This document shows, piece after piece, positions 17,478 through 25,182 of a DNA stretch of 64,000 bases. The stretch covers positions 88,117-152,116 of the forward strand of contig NZ_JAAIKO010000015.1 of the NCBI RefSeq assembly GCF_016107395.1. The letters are read 5' to 3'. The notes under the pieces were generated by a model, which was given only the letters and a program-made list of their open reading frames with translations, had not been told where the DNA came from and searched no databases. Source of the stretch: Streptomyces fildesensis (lineage in GTDB: Bacteria; Actinomycetota; Actinomycetes; Streptomycetales; Streptomycetaceae). The translations under genes were made by a program, and so were the position numbers. How positions within the stretch are numbered: position 1 is the first letter of the stretch; every line of letters starts with the position of its first letter.

Positions 17478-18569
17478 TCAGAGCCAGCCGTAGCGCCGGA
17501 AGGCCCGGTAGACCACCGCGGACAGCACGGCCGTCACCCCGACCATCAGCGGATAGCCGAAGGTCCACTTCAGTTCCGGCATGTGCTCGAAGTTCATCCC
17601 GTAGAAACCGGCGATCATCGTCGGGATCGCGAGGATCGCGGCCGCCGCGCTGATACGCCGCATATCGGTGTTCTGCTGCACGGCGAGCTGGCTGAGATTG
17701 GCCGACAACAGCCCGTCCACCAACTCGGTGTAGCCCGCCAGCCGCTCCCGGACATGGGACAGATGGTCGGCGACGTCCCGCAGATACCGGCCCACCTCGG
17801 GCCCGATGACGGGGTGCGGGTCCTCCGCGAGGCGCTGCAGCGGCCGCGCCATCGGATGGACGGCCCGCTTGAACTCGATCAGCTCGCGCTTGAGCTGGTA
17901 GATCCGCTCCGCGTCGTCGCCGTGCCCGGCCGAGAACACATCGGACTCCAGCTGGTCCACATCCAGCTCCACCCGGTCCGCGACGTCCAGATAGTCGTCG
18001 ACGACCTGGTCCGCGATCGCGTGCAGCACCGATGCCGGACCCTGCGCCAGCAGGTCCGGCCGCGCCTCCAGGGAGCTGCGCACCCGCGACAGGCCCGGCG
18101 CGCTGCCGTGCCGGACGACCACGACGAAGTCCTTGCCCAGGAACATCATGATCTCGCCGGTGTCGACGACCTCACTGGTCGCCGTCAGCTTCTCGTGCTC
18201 CACGAAGACGATCGTCTTCAGCACCAGGAAGAGCGTGTCGCCGTAGCTCTCCAGCTTCGGCCGCTGGTGCGCCTTGACGGCGTCCTCCACGGCGAGCGGG
18301 TGCAGGCCGAACACATCGGCGATCTCCACGAGGTGCTCGGCGTCCGGCTGGTACAGCCCGATCCAGGCGAAACCGCCCGGCCGCTCCCTCGCCGCCGCCA
18401 GCGCCTCACGCGGCGGCAGGGTCGCGGAGCGCTTGCCGTCCTCGTACACCGCGCAGTCCACGATCACGTCCGCGGTGCACTTGCGGGGCGCGGGCAGCGC
18501 GCCGCCACTCTCGTCGAGGGTGTGCCACTTGCCCCCGCTCCCGCTTCTGCGCCACTGCCGACCGGTCAT
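17478..18569 (-). CDS. corA: CorA-type magnesium/cobalt channel
   Basis: A 363-aa CorA protein: a large cytoplasmic alpha/beta and long-helix funnel domain followed by two C-terminal membrane helices. The selectivity motif YGMN is present at the end of the first helix (AGFYGMNFEHMPEL). ATG 18569 has GAGGAGG five bases upstream. The N-terminal 30 residues are polar and longer than in enteric CorA. It stands alone, convergent with the Rsm22-family gene. Confidence 0.95.
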   Translation of the reverse strand: MTGRQWRRSGSGGKWHTLDESGGALPAPRKCTADVIVDCAVYEDGKRSATLPPREALAAARERPGGFAWIGLYQPDAEHLVEIADVFGLHPLAVEDAVKAHQRPKLESYGDTLFLVLKTIVFVEHEKLTATSEVVDTGEIMMFLGKDFVVVVRHGSAPGLSRVRSSLEARPDLLAQGPASVLHAIADQVVDDYLDVADRVELDVDQLESDVFSAGHGDDAERIYQLKRELIEFKRAVHPMARPLQRLAEDPHPVIGPEVGRYLRDVADHLSHVRERLAGYTELVDGLLSANLSQLAVQQNTDMRRISAAAAILAIPTMIAGFYGMNFEHMPELKWTFGYPLMVGVTAVLSAVVYRAFRRYGWL

Positions 18570-18651
18570 CGTGCCCTCCTCGGTACGTATCCGAGGAAGT
18601 ATCGCCGATCGGGCAGGTGGCCCGTCCGTCCGCCCTGCCGCGCGGCCCCGG

Positions 18652-20244
18652 TCAGGCTCCCGGCGTCCCGTGCAGGACCGCCATCGCCGCGTTGTGCCCG
18701 GGGATCCCGCTGACGCCGCCGCCGCGCACCGCGCCCGCGCCGCACAGCAGCACGGCGGGGTCCCCGGTCTCCACGCCCCAGGGGCCGGTGCCGGGGGCGG
18801 CGTACGGCCAGCTCAGGTCGCGGTGGAAGATATGGCCGCCCGGCAGGCCGACCTCGCGCTCCAGGTCCAGCGGGGACTTCGCCTCGATGCAGGGCCGGCC
18901 GTCGGCGTCGAGCGCCAGGCAGTCGGCCAGCGGCTCGGCCAGTACCGCGTCGAGCTGGGCGAGGGTGGCCTTGAGCAGCGCCTCCTTCGTACCGGACGGG
19001 TCGGCGGCGAACAGCCGGGCAGGGGCGTGCAGGCCGAAGAGGGTGAGGGTGTGCGCGCCCTGGCCGGCCAGGGCGGGGGAGAGGATCGACGGGTCGCTCA
19101 GCGAGTGGCAGTAGATCTCGGACGGCGGGGCGGCCGGGATCCGGCCCGCCGCGGCCTCCTCGTACGCGGTCGCCAGCTCGCCGTACGACTCGGCGATGTG
19201 GAACGTGCCGGCGAACGCCTCGCGCGGGTCCACGGAACGGTCCCGCAGCCGCGGCAGCCGCCGCAGCAGCATGTTGACCTTGAGCTGGGCGCCTTCCGGC
19301 CGGGACGGTTCGGGCTCGCCGAGCAGTCCGGCGAGGGTGTGCGGGGCGGCGTTCACCAGCACGTGCCCGGCGCCCACCCGGCCCCCCTCGAAGGAGACCT
19401 CGGCGCAGCCGCAGTCCGTCGCGATGCCCGTCACCTCGCAGCCGGTGACGATCTCCGCGCCGGCCGCCAGGGCGGCCCCGGCCAGCGCGTCCGTCAGCGC
19501 GCCCATACCGCCCACCGGCACGTCCCAGTCCCCGGTCCCGCCGCCGATGACGTGGTAGAGGAAGCAGCGGTTCTGCCGCAGCGTCTCGTCGTGGGCGTGG
19601 GTGAACGTGCCGATCAGCGCGTCGGTCAGCACGATGCCCCGGACCAGTTCGTCCTCGAACACCGCCTCCACGGTCTCGCCCAGCGGACGTTCGAACAGCG
19701 CCTCCCAGGCCGCCGGATCGTCCACGATCCGCTCCAGCTCCGCCCGGGACGGCAGCGGCCCGGTCAGCGTCGGGAAGACCCGCTCCGCCACCTGCCGCGT
19801 CATCGTGTAGAACCGCTGCCACGCGTCGAAGTCCCGCTCCGAGCCGGTGCGGCGCACGAAGCCCTCCCGGGTCCTGGACGGATCCTGCGAGTCGACCAGC
19901 AGGCCTCCCCCAACCTCCGGCCGGGGGGACCCCCACCCGTACGGCGTGTACGAGGAGATCCGGCGGCGGCGCACCGCGAAGCGCAGCCCCAGCTCCTCCG
20001 TGATCTTCTTCGGGAGCAGGCTGACCAGGTACGAGTAGCGCGACAGCCGGGCGTCGACCCCCGTGAACGCCTGGGCGGACACGGCCGCGCCGCCGGTGGC
20101 CGGCAGCCGCTCCAGCAGCAGCACGCTGCGGCCGGCGCGGGCCAGGTAGGCGGCGGCCACCAGACCGTTGTGGCCGCCGCCGACGATCACGGCGTCGTAC
20201 GAGGAACGCTTCGGTACGCGGGACGATGCGGTGGTGGAGGACAT
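18652..20244 (-). CDS. FAD/NAD(P)-dependent oxidoreductase (CrtI/phytoene desaturase-like)
   Basis: A 530-aa flavoprotein. The N-terminal dinucleotide-binding motif YDAVIVGGGHNGLVAAAYLA and the RxG-x-GG-type second motif (LERLPATGGAA) are intact, and the C-terminal AVLLCGAGAVRGGGVSGIPGHNAA resembles the FAD-binding end of CrtI-like enzymes. No carotenoid genes are nearby, so the substrate is unknown. It follows the dimethylargininase gene by 13 bases and is probably co-transcribed with it. A dispersed Streptomyces-type repeat is inserted in frame near residue 107 (19901-19938). Confidence 0.8.
   Translation of the reverse strand: MSSTTASSRVPKRSSYDAVIVGGGHNGLVAAAYLARAGRSVLLLERLPATGGAAVSAQAFTGVDARLSRYSYLVSLLPKKITEELGLRFAVRRRRISSYTPYGWGSPRPEVGGGLLVDSQDPSRTREGFVRRTGSERDFDAWQRFYTMTRQVAERVFPTLTGPLPSRAELERIVDDPAAWEALFERPLGETVEAVFEDELVRGIVLTDALIGTFTHAHDETLRQNRCFLYHVIGGGTGDWDVPVGGMGALTDALAGAALAAGAEIVTGCEVTGIATDCGCAEVSFEGGRVGAGHVLVNAAPHTLAGLLGEPEPSRPEGAQLKVNMLLRRLPRLRDRSVDPREAFAGTFHIAESYGELATAYEEAAAGRIPAAPPSEIYCHSLSDPSILSPALAGQGAHTLTLFGLHAPARLFAADPSGTKEALLKATLAQLDAVLAEPLADCLALDADGRPCIEAKSPLDLEREVGLPGGHIFHRDLSWPYAAPGTGPWGVETGDPAVLLCGAGAVRGGGVSGIPGHNAAMAVLHGTPGA
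19901..19938. repeat. In-frame GC-rich repeat inside the oxidoreductase gene
   Basis: A short C-run/G-run element (CCTCCCCCAACCTCC, CCGG centre, CCGGGGGGACCCCCA) sits within the coding sequence and encodes the glycine-rich insert GWGSPRPEVGGGL. Similar elements are, to my knowledge, scattered through Streptomyces genomes, sometimes in reading frames. The insert interrupts a region that otherwise looks like family sequence. Confidence 0.5.
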
Positions 20245-20257
20245 GCAGGCACGGTAG

Positions 20258-21076
20258 CTACCGCAGCTCCTGGGTGCAGCACTTCACGCTGCCGCCCGCT
20301 TTGTGGAGCTCCGACAGATCGACCGCGACCGGTTCGAAACCGCGCTCGCGCAGCGGTGCGAACAGGCCGGTGGCGCCACGCGGGAGGACCACATGGCGTC
20401 CGTCGCTGACGGCGTTCAGCCCGAGTGCGGCGGCGTCCGCCGCCGTCGCGAGCAGGGCGTCGGGGAAGAGCCGGGCCAGTACCTTGCGGCTGCCGGGCGA
20501 GAACGCGTCAGGGAAGTACATGACCTCGCCCGCCGCGTCGTCGAGAACGGCGAACGCGGTGTCGAGGTGGTAGTAGCGGGGGTCGGTCAGTTCCAGCCCG
20601 ATGACGGGCCGGCCGAAGAACTCCTGGGCCTCGGAGTGCGAGAGCGGGCTGCTGCGGAATCCCATTCCGGCCAGGATCCACTGCGAGGTGACGGCGAAGT
20701 CGCCCTCGGCCTCGTTGATGTGCTGCGGCTCGCGCACCTCGGTGAATCCGTTGCGGCGGAACCACGCCAGATGCGCCGGCGCCTCGTCGGTCCGCTCCGC
20801 GTTGAAGAACCGGGCGCCGAGCACCCGGCCGTCCACGACGGTGGCGCCGTTGGCGGCGAAGACCATGTCGGGTAGGTCGGCCACCGGGTCGAGGACCTCG
20901 ACGGTATGGCCCAGGGAGCGGTAGCGGTCCCGCAGTTCCTCCCACTGGAAGAGCGCGAGTACGGGGTCGACCGGCTTGGCCGGGTCCATCCACGGATTGA
21001 TCGAGTAGGTCACCCGGAAGTGCTCGGGCGGGCACATCAGGTACCGCCGGGGTGTGGCGGTGCGGACTGTGCGCAA
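20258..21076 (-). CDS. ddaH: Dimethylargininase (DDAH, amidinotransferase superfamily)
   Basis: A 272-aa enzyme predicted to hydrolyse N-omega-methylated arginine to citrulline. Visible are the substrate region MCPPEHFRVTYSINPWM, the acidic EGDFAV, the catalytic His in YYHLDTAF, and the nucleophilic Cys in GGSVKCCTQELR at the C-terminus. I place the start at TTG 21076 because GAGGAG lies exactly six bases upstream and family proteins begin about here; the frame is open to 21253 without a matching site. It is the first gene of a probable two-gene operon with the FAD oxidoreductase. Confidence 0.85.
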   Translation of the reverse strand: MRTVRTATPRRYLMCPPEHFRVTYSINPWMDPAKPVDPVLALFQWEELRDRYRSLGHTVEVLDPVADLPDMVFAANGATVVDGRVLGARFFNAERTDEAPAHLAWFRRNGFTEVREPQHINEAEGDFAVTSQWILAGMGFRSSPLSHSEAQEFFGRPVIGLELTDPRYYHLDTAFAVLDDAAGEVMYFPDAFSPGSRKVLARLFPDALLATAADAAALGLNAVSDGRHVVLPRGATGLFAPLRERGFEPVAVDLSELHKAGGSVKCCTQELR

Positions 21077-21263
21077 TGCGGGCTCCTCGTCGTTTGAGGC
21101 TCCGGCGGAACGCCGATGGGGCTGCGTACGCGCATCGGGGTCACGTACGCGCACAAATCGTCCACCCTCGGCGGCCGAAACGCATCGAACCATTTGGGTG
21201 GTTCGCACGATCGTTTTCATACACGGCGGCCTATCGCACCGGCCCTGTCCCACGCCGCGACCG

Positions 21264-21527
21264 TCAGCGGCGGGGGAGTACGAGCGGTTCGCCGGTTCTG
21301 GGGTGGGCGAACACCTCGACCGGATGCCGGTACACCGTGCTCAGCAGTTCCTCGGACAGGACGTCGGCGGGGGCGCCGTCGGCCGCGATCCGGCCGTCCG
21401 CCAGCACCGCGATCCGGTCGGCGTGCGCGGCCGCCAGGCCCAGGTCGTGCAGCACCACGACCACGGCGCGGCCCCCGTCGGCCTGGGCGCGGCGGCTCCA
21501 GAACCTGTTGACGAGCGGCTTGTTCAC
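21264..21527 (-). pseudogene. hmuV: Truncated heme ABC transporter ATPase (HmuV C-terminus)
   Basis: Only about 70 C-terminal residues of an HmuV-like ATPase remain: GRAVVVVLHDLGLAAAHADR (the H-loop region) to VYRHPVEVFAHPRTGEPLVLPRR. Walker A, Q-loop, signature and Walker B are missing. The frame opens with GTG at 21527, overlapping the stop of the permease remnant as intact hmuU-hmuV pairs often do, and passes after about 13 codons directly into the post-Walker B part, so an internal in-frame deletion is likely. The product cannot bind ATP. Confidence 0.8.
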
Positions 21528-21733
21528 GCCCAGCCTCCCCGTCGGTTGCGGATACGGCGCAGCAGCCAGAAGAAGAACGGGCTGCCGACGAGGGCGGTCA
21601 GAACACCGAGCGGCAGTTCCGCGGGGGCCGCGAGGGTGCGGGCGGCGAGGTCGGCGGCGACCAGCACCAGCGCACCGCCGAGCGCGCTGCCGGGCACCAG
21701 ACCCCGCCGGCCCCGCCCTCCGGGCGGACGACG
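21524..21733 (-). pseudogene. hmuU: Truncated heme/siderophore ABC permease (FecCD/HmuU C-terminus)
   Basis: An open stretch after an in-frame TAG (21734-21736) encodes LVPGSALGGALVLVAADLA, PAELPLGVLTALVGSPFFFWLLRR and ends RNRRGGWA. This is the last membrane helix region of FecCD permeases, about 55-60 residues of a protein normally over 330. The rest is absent, and so is any substrate-binding protein gene. It lies 18 bases past the heme oxygenase stop, indicating a deletion next to that gene. Confidence 0.8.
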
Positions 21734-21751
21734 CTACTTCGAAGACACTCC

Positions 21752-22405
21752 CTACGCGCTCAGCGGGTAGGCGGCACCGAGGTCGGCGAAGACGGCGCTG
21801 TTCAGGGCGAAGGCGGTGCGGCACTCGTCCACCACGCGCTGCTTCTCCAGGTCGTCGACGGCCAGGGCGTCCAGCAGCTCGCGGTACTCGCGCTTGAACG
21901 CGGCCGGGTTGCCGATCCCCTCGAAGACGTAGAAGCGCACACCGTCGCCCTTGCGTTCGAACCCCCAGGTCTTCTCCGCGATGCCACGGATCACCTGTCC
22001 GCCGGACAGGTCCCCCAGATAGCGGGTGTAGTGATGTGCGACATACCCCGCGGGCCACGTCCTGGCGACCTCGGCGACCCGCTCCGCGTACGCCGCTGTG
22101 GCGGGCAGCGGCACCGAGCGCTGCTGCCAGCCCGCGCCGAGCAGATGGTCCAGGTCGCGCTCCAGCTCCGCGACGCGCAGCAGTTCGGCGCGGACGAAGG
22201 GGCCGGCGACCGGGTCTGCGGCCAGCGACTGCGCCGCGTCCTCCAGGGCCCGGTAGACGAACCACAACTGCTCGGTGTAACGGGCGTACGCGTCCACGCC
22301 GAGCCGTCCGCCGAGCAGGTCGCTCATGAAGGTCGAGTTCTCGGCCTCGGTGTGCTGAGCGTGGCTGGCGGTGCGGATCACAGTGGAGAACGGGGACGGC
22401 GTCAA
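21752..22405 (-). CDS. hmuO: Biliverdin-producing heme oxygenase
   Basis: A 217-aa enzyme that opens heme to biliverdin, CO and iron. The proximal His lies in SHAQHTEAENSTFM, and the distal-helix motif is YLGDLSGGQVI. The length is typical for bacterial heme oxygenases and the frame is intact. The start is TTG 22405, fixed by AGGAGG five bases upstream. A perfect 18-bp palindrome 38 bases upstream is a likely iron-dependent operator. The genes behind it are remnants of a heme importer, so imported heme must come by another route, or the enzyme acts on internal heme. Confidence 0.92.
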   Translation of the reverse strand: MTPSPFSTVIRTASHAQHTEAENSTFMSDLLGGRLGVDAYARYTEQLWFVYRALEDAAQSLAADPVAGPFVRAELLRVAELERDLDHLLGAGWQQRSVPLPATAAYAERVAEVARTWPAGYVAHHYTRYLGDLSGGQVIRGIAEKTWGFERKGDGVRFYVFEGIGNPAAFKREYRELLDALAVDDLEKQRVVDECRTAFALNSAVFADLGAAYPLSA

Positions 22406-22442
22406 GGGAACCTCCTGCTTCGGGCGTGCCGCGATCCTTGCA

Positions 22443-22460
22443 ACTTAGGTATACCTAAGT
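22443..22460. promoter_or_regulatory. 18-bp perfect palindrome, probable DmdR/IdeR-type iron operator
   Basis: ACTTAGGTATACCTAAGT is a perfect palindrome upstream of heme oxygenase. In either direction it contains the TTAGG/CCTAA half sites of DtxR-family iron boxes; 12 of 19 positions match the TTAGGTTAGGCTAACCTAA consensus in my alignment. It would repress the gene when iron is plentiful (inference). Confidence 0.65.
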
Positions 22461-22604
22461 CAAGAGGATGCCGACAGCCTGTCGGGAACAACGCTACTCC
22501 AGTCCTTCCACCCCGGCTGTGCGTTCATTCCGGACAAGAGGCAGGATGATGCCCACCACCCGCGTACCGTGGACCATGGACGCGGGGGCGAGGGAAGGAG
22601 CCCG

Positions 22605-23315
22605 ATGGCAGGCAAGAGCAGGTTGTCCGAGTGGCTGCGCCGCCGATCGGCAGGCTCGGACACCGATCCCGGATCTGCTCCCGCCCTGGCCCGCGAGGAT
22701 CTGATCAAGGCCGCGGCCGCCGCAGGCTTCCCCGTCGCACCGGCCGCGCACCCCTCCGGATACGGCTGTTCGTGCGACCGCGTGGGCTGTCCCACCCCGG
22801 GCATGCACCCGGTCTCGTTCGCCTGGCACACCCAGGCCACCACGGATCCGCAGAAGATCGACCACTGGCTGCGCACCCAGCCGCTCGCGAACTTCATCTC
22901 CGCCACCGGCGCCAGCCATGACGTCCTGGACGTGCCGGCCGACGCGGGCGGCATCGCGCTGGACCGGCTCGCGGCCGAGGGCGGGGACGCCGGTCCGGTC
23001 GCCGCCTACGGGGACGACCGCCTGCTGTTCTTCACCGCCACCCGCGGTACCCCCGTCGACGAGGACGAGTGGTGGCCCTGCGAGCTGGACTGCCATCCCG
23101 AGACCGTCGACGAACACCCCGGTCTGCGCTGGCACTGCCGCGGCAGTTACGTCCTGCTGCCGCCCGCCAAGCTGCCCACCGGCGGCGCCGTGACCTGGCT
23201 GCCCGGCCGCGGTCCCGACCGCCCGCTGCCCGACCCGCTGCCGCTCCTGGAGGTCCTCATGGACTCCTGCGCCCAGGTGGAGTACGTCCCCGAAACGGTG
23301 GGCTGGCGGCTCTGA
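22605..23315 (+). CDS. Chromosomal primase/polymerase-fold (prim-pol) protein, probably non-catalytic
   Basis: A 236-aa protein resembling the N-terminal domain of bifunctional DNA primase/polymerases: AAAAGFPVAPAAHPSG, the Cys-containing CSCDRVGCPTPGMHP, LRTQPLANFISATG, and RWHCRGSYVLLPPAKL. In active prim-pols a DxD pair binds metal; the corresponding segment here reads DVLDVPADAGG, so the second Asp appears replaced by Pro. It is a single gene in a housekeeping neighbourhood, not part of the mobile element. ATG 22605 has GGAAGGAG upstream, and an earlier in-frame ATG (22569) lacks a site. The function is unknown. Confidence 0.75.
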   Translation: MAGKSRLSEWLRRRSAGSDTDPGSAPALAREDLIKAAAAAGFPVAPAAHPSGYGCSCDRVGCPTPGMHPVSFAWHTQATTDPQKIDHWLRTQPLANFISATGASHDVLDVPADAGGIALDRLAAEGGDAGPVAAYGDDRLLFFTATRGTPVDEDEWWPCELDCHPETVDEHPGLRWHCRGSYVLLPPAKLPTGGAVTWLPGRGPDRPLPDPLPLLEVLMDSCAQVEYVPETVGWRL

Positions 23316-23354
23316 CCGCCCGAGGCCGGCTCCGCGCGGGACCCGGCCACCGGT

Positions 23355-24332
23355 TCACTCGCCCTTGGCGGAGACCAGACCCAGCAGACGGCTCAGGAAG
23401 ACGACCTTCCCCTGGGCGTCGTTCGCCGGCGGGACCGTGACGGCCTGTTCCGCCACCCGGATCAGCGTGACCGAGTTCTTCGGGGTGCCGGTCATCAGCG
23501 CCTTGGTGTCCGGGTCGTCGACCTTCAACGGCTTGCCCGGCGTGGTCAGCCGCGACTGGTGGCGGGAGGCGAAGAACACCAGCGCCCCGCCGTCCGTGGT
23601 CCGCAGCCCCACCGGGGGGAACTCACCCGCGCCCACCGGCTGGTCGGCGTACTCGGTGACCGCGGCCGAGGTGCCCGCGCCCTTGCGGCGCTGCTGGCGC
23701 ACCTGCGAGGTCTGGGTGCCGTCGGCGAAGGCCAGCGTCGCCGCGGTGCCGGTCTGCAGATACGAGGTGTACGCGGCGCTGAGCCGGCCGGGCTCGACCA
23801 GCAGCCCCGAGCCGTCCAGCGGCACCGGCTCGGCGTAGCCGTCCTGGTCCAGCACGAACTTCGGCATCCGGTCGGCGGCGACCACCGCCAGGTACGAGGC
23901 CTTCCACGGGTCGCTCACGGCGGAGCGCTGGAAGAGCAGCAGCCAGTGGGCGCCGTTGCCGGCACTGCTGACGGCGTCGGCGGCGAACCACTTGGGCCAG
24001 CCGCGCTGCTTCGGTATCAGGTAGCGCGCGTCGGTGAGCTTGAGCGGCACCGCCGCCGGATTGCCCTCCGGGTGGTTGGTGTGCCGCGCCGTCAGACCCG
24101 CGTTGTCCATCGCGCCGAGCGCGCCGGTCTCCGCCTTCGCCAGCGTCGCCGGATCGTAGCTCCGCTTGGCGTCGTTGTTGAGCTGGGTGAAACGGGCGAG
24201 GGCCTTGGCGGCCTCAGCCTTCGTCACCGCCGGTACGAGCGCCTGCTCCCCGTGCACGGTCACGCACCCCGTCACCGGCATCAGCACGAGCAGCAGAACT
24301 GCGGCTGTCAGGGACAACCTGCGGCGGGTCAT
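23355..24332 (-). CDS. Secreted lipoprotein downstream of efeU
   Basis: A 325-aa protein with signal MTRRRLSLTAAVLLLVLMPV and lipobox VTGC. The mature part has no motif I recognise; it is typical of large uncharacterised actinobacterial lipoproteins. ATG 24332 is chosen because the signal peptide begins there and AAGGAG lies ten bases upstream. The gene begins inside efeU in another frame, overlapping its 3' end by 119 bases, so it is probably co-transcribed with the iron uptake operon and may assist it (inference). An earlier in-frame start at 24371 would add 13 Arg/Pro-rich residues. Confidence 0.75.
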   Translation of the reverse strand: MTRRRLSLTAAVLLLVLMPVTGCVTVHGEQALVPAVTKAEAAKALARFTQLNNDAKRSYDPATLAKAETGALGAMDNAGLTARHTNHPEGNPAAVPLKLTDARYLIPKQRGWPKWFAADAVSSAGNGAHWLLLFQRSAVSDPWKASYLAVVAADRMPKFVLDQDGYAEPVPLDGSGLLVEPGRLSAAYTSYLQTGTAATLAFADGTQTSQVRQQRRKGAGTSAAVTEYADQPVGAGEFPPVGLRTTDGGALVFFASRHQSRLTTPGKPLKVDDPDTKALMTGTPKNSVTLIRVAEQAVTVPPANDAQGKVVFLSRLLGLVSAKGE

Positions 24333-25176
24333 TGGGCGTCGGCTCCTTCGGGGCTGCTGCGGTCGGCGCAACCCTACCGGGGGCGAGGAAGAAGGCCATC
24401 GTCGGTACGAGATACAGCGCCCACACCGTGACCTGGACGACGGTCGGATCCGGCTGGAAGTTGAGGACGCCCTTCAACAGGGTGCCGTACCAGCTGTCCT
24501 GGGGGATCGTGGAGCTGATGTCGAAGGCCACCGAGCCGAGGCCGGGCAGCCAGTCGGCCTCCTGCAGATCGTGCACGCCGTAGGCGAGCACGCCCGCCGC
24601 GACCACGACCAGCATGGCGCCGGTCCAGGTGAAGAACTTCGCCAGGTTGATCCTCAGCGCGCCGCGGTAGAAGAGCCAGCCGAGCACCACCGCGGTGGCC
24701 AGGCCCAGCGCGACGCCGATCAGCGGCTGCGTCGACCCGTCCTCGGAACCGGCGGCCTGCACCGCGGCCCAGACGAACAGCGCGGTCTCCAGGCCCTCGC
24801 GGCCGACCGCCAGCAGCGCGGTCGCGACGATCGCGGTGGTCCCCATGGCGAGCGCGGCGTCCAGCTTGCCGTGCAGCTCGCGCTTGAGATGCCGCGCGGT
24901 GCGCCGCATCCAGAAGACCATCCAGGTGACCAGGCAGACGGAGAGGATCGACAGCGAACCGCCCAGCGCCTCCTGCGCCTTGAAGTCCAGCGACGAGGAG
25001 CCGAACTGCAGCAGCGCGCCGAAGGCGGCACTGATGACGATGGCCACGGCCACACCGGCCCACATCGGCAGCAGTGTGTCCCTGCGCCCGGACTTCACCA
25101 GGTACGCGATCAGGATGCAGACGACCAGGCTGGCTTCGAGCCCTTCGCGCAGCCCGATCAGATAGTTACCGATCAC
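24214..25176 (-). CDS. efeU: EfeU/FTR1-type iron permease
   Basis: A 320-aa polytopic protein of the iron/lead permease family. Both ferric-binding REGLE motifs are present (REGLEASLVV near the N-terminus and REGLETALFVW in the middle), with about seven membrane helices. It works with EfeO and EfeB to import iron. It starts six bases after the efeB stop. The last 40 residues are Pro/Ala/Arg-rich and overlap the next gene, so this tail may not be functionally important. Confidence 0.92.
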   Translation of the reverse strand: MIGNYLIGLREGLEASLVVCILIAYLVKSGRRDTLLPMWAGVAVAIVISAAFGALLQFGSSSLDFKAQEALGGSLSILSVCLVTWMVFWMRRTARHLKRELHGKLDAALAMGTTAIVATALLAVGREGLETALFVWAAVQAAGSEDGSTQPLIGVALGLATAVVLGWLFYRGALRINLAKFFTWTGAMLVVVAAGVLAYGVHDLQEADWLPGLGSVAFDISSTIPQDSWYGTLLKGVLNFQPDPTVVQVTVWALYLVPTMAFFLAPGRVAPTAAAPKEPTPNDPPQVVPDSRSSAARADAGDGVRDRARGAGARTGGDEG

Positions 25177-25182
25177 CGCCGG

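Noticed and set aside
20320..20350. GGTTCGAA, resembling a tRNA T-loop
   Set aside because: It lies within the ddaH coding sequence, and no acceptor or anticodon stems can be formed around it.
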